64,000 bases of DNA from assembly GCA_023974075.1 (NCBI GenBank), contig JAMFTG010000129.1:571353-635352 (forward strand), given 5' to 3'. The notes under the pieces are model-generated. The model ran no database searches. It saw only the letters and a program-made list of their open reading frames with translations, and was not told where the DNA came from. Both the position numbers and the translations under genes were made by a program. Below are positions 56,435 through 64,000 of this stretch, one piece after another; positions within the stretch are counted from its first letter, which is position 1; each line of letters begins with the position of its first letter. This DNA comes from Chaenocephalus aceratus (Eukaryota > Chordata > Actinopteri > Perciformes > Channichthyidae).

Positions 56435-57285
56435 TGTTCACACCTTTAAGAGGTTTGAAGGAGGAGGCTTTCCCACACCATACAGAGCAAGATTAAGCAG
56501 GTGTGGTGTGTTGTGTGTGTGTGAGAGAGAGGAGAGTGAGAGAGAAGAGACAGCTCTGCAGGCTGTGCGCATTCTGCAGTGTGAAAGAAAAACAAATCAG
56601 TGGATTGAGAGTGAACCCTCTTACCCCTGAGCGTAGACGCAAAACGAAGGGAGGGAGGGAGGAAAGAAGAGAGATAGATATGGGAGGAGAGGGAGAGGGA
56701 GAGAGAGACACAGCGCAGAAAAACAAGGACTGGAAAGAAGTCCTGCTGCACAAACTTCCACTGATTTCAGGGATCACATGTGAAGCAGAAGCAGCAGAAG
56801 CAGCTCGTACACAGGGGCTCACACAGGACTGATGAATACACGTTTTAAATAAAAAGGAACAACATTAATGTGTTCGAAAGTCAGGGCTCTTTAATGCTCC
56901 TTTTCATTTCCCTAACTTTCAAATGCATTGTTGCCGCCCTACTCCTTCTTCACATCGCGTATTTGGAGCTGGCGGTCTGATTTGAACATGGAGACATGTC
57001 ACAGTAGAGAACCTGAACATCAGCAGAACACGTCCTCTTTAAACGGCAAGCCACGGCATTGCTACATGGACATCGATTGGCTGAATGTGTGACGATGAAC
57101 ACAAATGTTGGGTCTTTAAAACCAAGATGTTCAAATGACCTAACTGCCATTTACCATCAGCTGATATCCATGACTGGTGTCTATAAGTCATATTTATCAT
57201 GGCATCAATATGCCTTTAGTTTAAAGCTTGAATCTATTTTCTCCTCGGCTCAAATAACAATTCACAACATTAGGGGGGGGGTGTG
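56435..57285. other. Intronic sequence, no gene
   Basis: GA-rich at 56,515-56,720, then mixed sequence; no exon. Confidence 0.4.
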
Positions 57286-57396
57286 TGGTGTGTGTGTGTG
57301 TGTAGATGTATAGGTGTGTGTAATTGACGGCTAACAGACTCACTTGCTCACTTCTCAGTCAATGACAGTTCTCAAAATAAATTGAACCCATCAGGT

Positions 57397-57643
<247 letters not shown>

Positions 57644-58774
57644 TATGCAAACAATTGGAAACTATGCAAACCTAAGCACTTTAAATTGTTTTTCTTTGGA
57701 TTTAACATCAAAAACATAATAAATGTGAAAGAAAAACCATTTATATTTTGAAGTGTTTAAAGTGAAGGTAGATATGAGTTTAAATGGACCAATTTGTATG
57801 TAAATCCGTGATCAAAGTGTTTCGTTGCTATGGGAGAATTCAAGAAATCCAGTATCACTGACACATCTAAGCCTGAGCTCTTATACTTTGAGCTTTATTA
57901 TATGGATATATTTATATTTGATTACTTCAGAGTATGGGGAAGTGTGTATCGATATCAGATACAAGTTGGGTCTCAACTAAATGCTTAAATGCCTCAAGGG
58001 GTGTTCAAAATGTGGAAGAAAACGGAACCCAAAGACCTGAAAATGTAAGAGTAATCCGCCCTGCAGACTGTAAACAGGAAGTAGTTTCTTTCTTTCCTTA
58101 TAAGACACAAACGATGTTTCTTCAGCGAGGTCAGATCACGTTAACGGCTGCGAGTTTGACCCTCAAATTACAGGATGCCTTATGTTTCGATGTACAAAGA
58201 AATGCCTTGATTACAAAGTGAGGGTAAACAAAGAGAGGGACTGCTTTTTGGATAGTTTAGCGAAAGCCTGGATCATGTGACAATGTATACCTCAACCGTT
58301 CTGAAAAGGTTTCTACTTTGAACAACTTCTACACCTAAAAAACAATTATAGGATTATCAAAAAACCCCAGGATGCTTAAAAGGTCCCATGTCATGCTTTT
58401 CCGGTTCTCACCCGCCCGCCCCGAGCGAGGATTTCTCTTTTTCCATTGTTTGCTTCCTGCAGGGTTCTTACACCTTTTCCAAAGTCAAAGTCAAGCACTT
58501 TACAAGGTGCATGTTCCAGCTTTTCAAGCATCTTACAGCTGTTGTAAATTACATATATAATATATACACACACCCAAAGGATTATTTCCCTACCTCACAT
58601 TAAATCAGATGTTCTTGATGCTATAACCAACCAAATGTGTGTTTCGTGATAGCCTTCTACACGAGGATTAGTTATAAAACTAAGTTTAATATTTCAGAAT
58701 GAGTGACCCATCTGTATGTCTGAGCCGATATAAAACAATCAGCCAAATAACTTTTCAATACATTATTGATTACT

Positions 58775-59395
58775 ATTTTTGAGGTACTTTTAGGTTGGCA
58801 GTGAACATAAGTCAGAGGTACATGGTGTACTTCTACTCCACTACAGTTCAGAGGTACATGGTGTACTTCTACTCCACTACAGTTCAGAGGTACATGGTGT
58901 ACTTCTACTCCTCTCCAGTTCAGAGCTACACGGTGTACTTCTACTCCTCTCCAGTTCAGAGCTACACGGTGTACTTTTACTCCACTACATGTATTTAATA
59001 CCTTTAGTTACTTCACAGATCAGATGAATGATGTGAAATCAACACCAGCTACCCTGCAGTCTACAAAGTACTTCAAACTAGCTGCACCTTCACCAGCTTT
59101 GAGAACACTTTCATGATCAATCATTATAAAACACATCATATATATTATTCTGAAATGGACCAATCTGCACAACGACTACTTTTACTGTCTTTCACTATAT
59201 TTAGATGAGAATACTTTTCTACTTTCACTTGAGGAACATTTTGAATGCAGACTTTTACTGTAACAGAGTATTCCTACACTCTGGTACTTCTACTTTTACT
59301 AAGTACAAGATCTGAGTACTTATAATTTCACTACAAGATCTGAGTACTTCTACTTTTACTCAAGTACAACATCTGAGTACTTATTCCATCTCTGG
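58775..59395 (-). mobile_element. hAT-like MITE (AAGTACTCAG family), reversed, with short array
   Basis: Reverse complement of the family at 43,805. At 58,811-58,990 the subunit agaggtacatggtgtacttc plus tactccactacagttc is repeated about five times; the opposite end has gatctgagtacttctacttt words. Confidence 0.7.
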
Positions 59396-60139
59396 TAGCG
59401 TATTAGCCTGAATTGTAGCCACAAAATCACGAAGAGCTGCATAGAAATAGACTCACAATGGAAACAAGTGGAAAATAATATTACAAATGTGTCCAATGAT
59501 TTTAGGTAATGCTACTCAAGACACCTGACTTATACATCTTCAAAGGAAGACTGTTCATTCTGTTCATGTAGTTTTACTTGTATAATACTTCAATTTTATA
59601 TAAAAGACAGTTTGTTTTCATCTGTTTTCAAATAAACAAAGTCTTGGCTTTCAGAATATTAAACTTGTTTCGGCAAATTCAGATGATAAATACATCTTTG
59701 AAGCTTCGGCATAATTACAAGCGGAGAACGGACTAATGTAACATCACAGCAAGCATAACACCAGCCGGTGTTTCTTGTGAGGGTTTCCCCGGTACACAAA
59801 CGCAAAAATACACTCGAGAGCTTCCCCCAGACCAGTAATACAAACGGAAATGTGTCTTCGGGTCTGATTTCGATAGAGCAAGTCACATTTGGTTTAGGCA
59901 CGAAACATACCACCAGTAGAAATACATTGCTTTCAAAATCGCTCTGTGTCGAATCAATAGATTATATTTCATGACTATAACACGAAAAGCCGTGAGTGCT
60001 TCATCCTCTGAACACCACAGGATGGCGACTGTAACGCTCCTCTGAAATGATTGTCCCCGGCAATTATTATTATCCCTCATGGAGTTCGCTATTCAGCTCG
60101 CTAACGTTAGCTTAAACAAACGTAACATGCAACGTTAGC

Positions 60140-60340
60140 CTAATCTAAAATGCTGTACCACGGCGTACCTTTCATGTGGCTCGTCAGCGCAGACTCTCCC
60201 ATTGTTATGTTTGCAAACTTTGCAGGAGGCTCGTGGGCTTGACCCTCGTCTTAGCCATGGCTTGTATTTGTCTTCTGCTAGCCAACGCTCGTTGAAACGG
60301 CAGCCTCCTGGCACACAGTCATCTATCACTCTCATCAGAA
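60140..60340 (-). pseudogene. Transposase N-terminal zinc-finger relic
   Basis: The minus strand reads RFNERWLAEDKYKPWLRRGS and SPRASCKVCKHN. In another frame MGESALTSHMK follows and ends at a GT donor-like site. The W-L...C-x2-C...SHMK pattern is that of the N-terminal zinc finger of hAT-like transposases. The frame break and lack of downstream domains indicate a dead fragment. Confidence 0.55.
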
Positions 60341-61416
60341 TGCCCAGGTCACACGTCACACAAACACCTGCAGGTCGCGCGCATAGCGCGGGAAGGTGCA
60401 GCGGAGCGGTTTTATGTAGAAGAGAAGCAATTATCTTCTTTTAATCTAAAAAGCGAACTATTCAGTCAGACAGCAATTTATTGTAAAAGTAAAGCATTTA
60501 CATTTTCAAGCACTTTCTCAATTTCAAGCACCATTCCCAAAATTCAAGCACTTTCCCAACCTTGAAAACACCACGTCAAATTTCAAGCATTTTCAAGGAT
60601 TTCAAGCACCGTACGAACCCTGTTCCTGGTTTCAGTGACGTGTGAACACCCAGATCAACAACAGATGACCGGATTGGCCCGAATGGACCAATCTGGAGCC
60701 CCTCCCACACCAGGACCCCTTGGCTAACTAGCAGGGAGTCCCATTGACTTGCATAGAGCTCCCTGGTTGGTAATAGACGAGTTGGGATGGCGGAGGAAAC
60801 GCTCTCCACAGACCCATTCTCACAGCGTTAGAAACCTTTTTCTTTCTCAATATCAAGCCACACTTATTGTTTTTACTTCGGCTGTGAGTGTTGTGTGCTC
60901 AGGATGAGTTTCGCTTGTTCTCGCTGTATCGCCGACCCGGAAACCTGTCCGCTCCTCGCAGCAACGAGCCTCGCAACGTCCCGACCAATCAGAGCACACT
61001 GGGCTCACAGGGAGGGGGGCAGGAGCTCCAACAAGCCGTTTAGGACAGAGAGTGAATACACAGACTATACAGAGATGCTGTGAGAAACCAAAGTGAGTTT
61101 GAATTACATTCTAGTCGACCTCAACAATGGAAATAAGATCAGTAGAAATGGCCATGACATGGGGCCTTTAAATTGAAAGCCAATATACAAACAATAATTT
61201 CCTACAGTACTTTTGTGAGTAACCCTACATCAGTACTTGGACATGGCTCCTCCAGTCAGTGTCTGGTCCTGCCTTTAAAAGGCCTCTGACAGATCCCAGC
61301 TGATCCCGGCGTTACAGGAGCAGCTCAACGTGGATATCTGTGAGTGAAGTCACCAGAAGTTAAAATAGGGCCGATCCAAACAGCAAATCAGATTGTTGCT
61401 GCATGGCGTAACGAAG

Positions 61417-61417
<1 letters not shown>

Positions 61418-61493
<76 letters not shown>

Positions 61494-61817
61494 GTGTGTG
61501 TGTGTTGTGTGTGTGTGTGGTGTGTGTGTTGTGTCTGTGTGTGTGTGTGTGTGGCCTAGCATTACCATCCTTGTGGGGACCTAAATCTGTTTACAAGTCA
61601 CGTGTGGGGACTCACCTCCCTTATGGGGACAAAATGGGGGTGCCCATGAGGGGAATCATTCATTTTAGGTGAAGACTTGGTTAGGGTAAGGGTAAGGGTA
61701 AGGGTAAAGGGTAAGGGTTAGGGTAGGCATGTGTTGGTTATGGTTAGGTTAGGATAAGTCTCCAGGAAATGCATGTAAGTCAATGTAATGTCCCCTGAAG
61801 TGATGTATACATGGTGT

Positions 61818-61883
<66 letters not shown>

Positions 61884-61890
61884 TGTGTCG
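61418..61890. repeat. (CA)n-linked cassette, most complete copy, with (GT)n on both sides
   Basis: (GT)n at 61,418-61,553, then tagcattaccatccttgtgg, gggactcacctcccttatgg, telomere-like ttagggtaagggtaagggta (61,680-61,728), gtctccaggaaatgcatgta and atgtatacatgg, then (GT)n at 61,815-61,890. Confidence 0.9.
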
Positions 61891-61894
61891 TCCA

Positions 61895-62945
61895 TTCCCT
61901 CTTAAATAAACCACATTTCTTTGCAGTGAGGAGGTTTACCCAAACGGCCTCAGCGAGCTATCGAGGCATGGGAGTCACGGGGGACATATTTCAGCCGCAC
62001 GTGACTCTGAGGGACCTGAAGACCTCTTCTGATCGATGTGATCTTAAACACAGCGATCTTCAATCCATTCACAGGCACAGTATGCATTAGAGACACACTG
62101 AACAACAACGTGCGTTCACCTCCTGGGTGGCTGGATTTCTGCAGAAGTATTCTAAGCTTGTTTTGACCTTAATCATTTAGTTTTTACTTTCCAAGACTAT
62201 ATTCAAATATTTGTTTCAAGCCAAACTGCTTTCCAAAAGTCACTTTTACAAAATGACAGGCCAGTTATAAACAACATATAACATGTACTTAATTTCACAT
62301 TAACTGACTATCATTGCACTCACTTTAAAAACAAGCTCTATTTGTCTATTTTGATGCAATGCACTCATTGTTTACATGAAAAGCACAACAACAACAAAAT
62401 CCAATTTATATTAAATATCTTTTCAATGTGAATTAGAAAATGGCAGCGGGAACCTAACCCTCTAACGTTAGTCGAGTATCAGCGATTAAAGCCTTTTTAA
62501 TTGGATATTAAATTTACGTTGTGAATCTGTCGGAAAGCACACACAACAAACAAACAAGTAAACAAACTACAGGGATGTTTTTGCTCGTTGGACAATAAAA
62601 CTGTAAAGTATGTTTTTCATCATTTCATGGTGTCGCTGCTGAAAAGAAAACTGACACACACACGTCTAAAGTAAATGAAAAAGCTGCATTGGCAAGCTAT
62701 GAGAGGTTGTAAGGGATACTTGGGAAGATAAGAGGCGAGGAGGAAGCACTTAGGAAGAGAACCCCAACCGTTCATTTCCCTCAGCAGAACTTATTGGCTT
62801 CCTGTCCTGAGGTCACGACCCCATTGTCCGCAGCTCTGAGAACACACACCATAACGTACACTAAGCAAACGGAAACCATTGTTAAGTTCTGCATGGAGCA
62901 CATTAAACATCCCGTACCGGCTGTTCTAATGGAGAGGCGTGAGAA
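61895..62945. other. Sequence without recognised gene
   Basis: AT-rich, mixed; no exon or bounded repeat supported. Confidence 0.4.
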
Positions 62946-63075
62946 CTAGTGGCGCACGATAATTATCGGCCCGATATTAGGAATTATGACGTCATCCCGA
63001 TAAACCCGATACAAGTATTAATAGCCTCGATAATATACAATATATTTTTTGGGTTAAAAATAGAAGAAAATACTG

Positions 63076-63765
63076 CGGTGTGGGTGGATTGGGATGAGGG
63101 GCGCTTGTTTTTCACTCGGCTCCTCCCGTTTTGCCAGTAGTGTGGTATTAGTGGATTGGGATGAGGGGCGCTTGTTTTTCACTCGGCTCCTCCCGTTTTG
63201 CAATGTACTGTGGTATTAGTGGATTGGGATGAGGGGCGCTTGTTTTTCACTCGGCTCCTCCCGTTTTGCAATGTACTGTGGTATTAGTGGATTGGGATGA
63301 GGGGCGCTTGTTTTTCACTCGGCTCCTCCCGTTTTGCCAGTACTGTGGTATTAGTGGATTGGGATGAGGGGCGCTTGTTTTTCACTCGGCTCCTCCGTTT
63401 TGCCAGTACTGTGGTATTAGTGGATTGGGATGAGGGGCGCTTGTTTTTCACTCGGCTCCTCCCGTTTTGCCAGTACTGTGGTATTAGTGGATTGGGATGA
63501 GGGCGCTTGTTTTTTTACTCGGCTCCTCCCGTTTTGCCAGTACTGTGGTATTAGTGGATTGGGATGAGGGGCGCTTGTTTTTCACTCGGCTCCTCCCGTT
63601 TTGCCAGTACTGTGGTATTAGTGGATTGGGATGAGGGGCGCTTGTTTTTTTTACTCGGCTCCTCCCGTTTTGCCAGTACTGTGGTATTAGTGGATTGGGA
63701 TGAGGGGCGCTTGTTTCACTCGTCACTCGACTCCTCCCGTTTTGCCAGTACTGTGGTTAGTGGTT
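63076..63765 (+). repeat. 67-bp tandem array, about 10 copies
   Basis: Unit gtattagtggattgggatga, ggggcgcttgtttttcactc, ggctcctcccgttttgccag, tactgtg; starts spaced 66-69 bp. The homopolymer TTTTT and the CAATGT/CCAGT junction vary. Long ORFs on both strands are repeat artefacts. Confidence 0.95.
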
Positions 63766-63864
63766 TAGGAAGAGGGAAGTTCTTCACAAATCCAGCGCTC
63801 CCTAACGCATGCCTGGCTGTGACGTAAACGGCGTGCGGCCGTGAAGCCAGGACAGTAAACAAAC

Positions 63865-64000
63865 ATGTCGTCAGTATATGGGACTATTTCAAAGTTAGAT
63901 AGTTCGCTTGCTATTTGTATTAACAGATGCAAAGCAGAAGTTCCACGAGGAGGGAAGAAGGCAACGAGCTATAATACTTCCAACCTGATTAGTCACCTGA
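63865..64000 (+). CDS. hAT transposase N-terminus (BED zinc finger), partial
   Basis: The ATG at 63865 opens a frame to the window end, 45 codons: SKLDSSLAICINRCKAEVPR then GGKKATSYNTSNLISHL. The C-x(3-4)-C, RGG and NTSNLxxHL pattern is the BED zinc finger of ZBED/hAT transposases. The first Cys pair has one extra residue (CINRC rather than C-x2-C), which may impair zinc binding. The catalytic domain would be to the right. Confidence 0.7.
   Translation, partial: MSSVYGTISKLDSSLAICINRCKAEVPRGGKKATSYNTSNLISHL

Larger units (their letters stand above)
58463..60622 (-). mobile_element. hAT-like element with transposase relic, nested
   Basis: CAGGGTTCTTACACC at the left and GTACGAACCCTG at the right, with the 6-bp flank TTCCTG on both sides. 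Subterminal tcaagcac words repeat at both ends. It carries a transposase N-terminal relic near the right end and a further MITE at about 58,775-59,395. Confidence 0.78.
58376..61171. mobile_element. piggyBac-type MITE split by another element
   Basis: TTAA-AAGGTCCCATGTCATG at the left and CATGACATGGGGCCT-TTAA at the right. The two halves are 58,376-58,462 and 60,623-61,171; between them lies the CAGGGTTC element. Confidence 0.82.
62948..64000 (+). mobile_element. hAT-type transposon, 5' part, running off the right edge
   Basis: Begins near agtggcgcacgataattatc with cccgata words typical of hAT subterminal repeats, then a 67-bp tandem array, then a BED-finger ORF in the plus orientation. The left flank duplication cannot be tested because the right end is outside the window. 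Confidence 0.65.

Noticed and set aside
61679..61728. Interstitial telomere or chromosome-fusion scar
   Set aside because: The ttagggtaaggg run belongs to a cassette found five times with the same neighbours, so it is repeat-borne.
63297..63827. Plus- and minus-strand ORFs over the 67-bp array
   Set aside because: Open only because the unit lacks stops; they do not connect to the BED-finger frame.

Overview
This window is eukaryotic, almost certainly from a teleost fish. The evidence is introns with GT-AG junctions, two vertebrate gene families, and a dense load of fish-type DNA transposons, MITEs, LINE 3' tails, solo LTRs, CA microsatellites and minisatellites. There are no operons, CRISPR arrays or rRNA/tRNA genes.

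Positions 1-30,541 hold the 3' half of an unconventional class IX myosin gene on the minus strand, best read as myo9b. I rebuilt 25 phase-consistent exons: the end of loop 2, the C-terminal half of the motor, four IQ motifs, a long charged helix, the tail, a C1 zinc finger, the RhoGAP domain and most of the C-terminal exon, which runs off the left edge. The protein is an actin motor that carries its own Rho GTPase-activating module. In the two exons at 3,564-3,680 and 1,040-1,163 a short conserved segment is read in a different frame, entered by a one-base gain and left by a one-base loss, so the reading frame stays open.

Positions 31,401-31,500 are 100 Ns. Right of the gap, 32,594-33,142 is one intact minus-strand exon of an insulin receptor gene (insr, exon 2: most of the L1 domain and the start of the cysteine-rich region). 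The remaining insr exons (3 onward) and the 5' half of myo9b should both lie between these two blocks, but less than 2.1 kb of sequence plus the gap separates them. The gap is therefore either very much larger than 100 bp or a wrong join.

From 33.2 kb to the right end no host exon is recognised. It is probably insr intron 1 and upstream DNA. It holds piggyBac-type (TTAA), hAT-type (8-bp duplications), PIF/Harbinger-type (TTA) and Tc1/mariner-type (TA) nonautonomous elements, several nested; tandem arrays with units of 25, 33, 67 and 72 bp; a decayed tandem array at 37.7-41.0 kb; and a repeated (CA)n-linked cassette. At the right edge an autonomous-looking hAT element begins: a terminal sequence, a 67-bp tandem array, then the start of a BED-zinc-finger transposase ORF.
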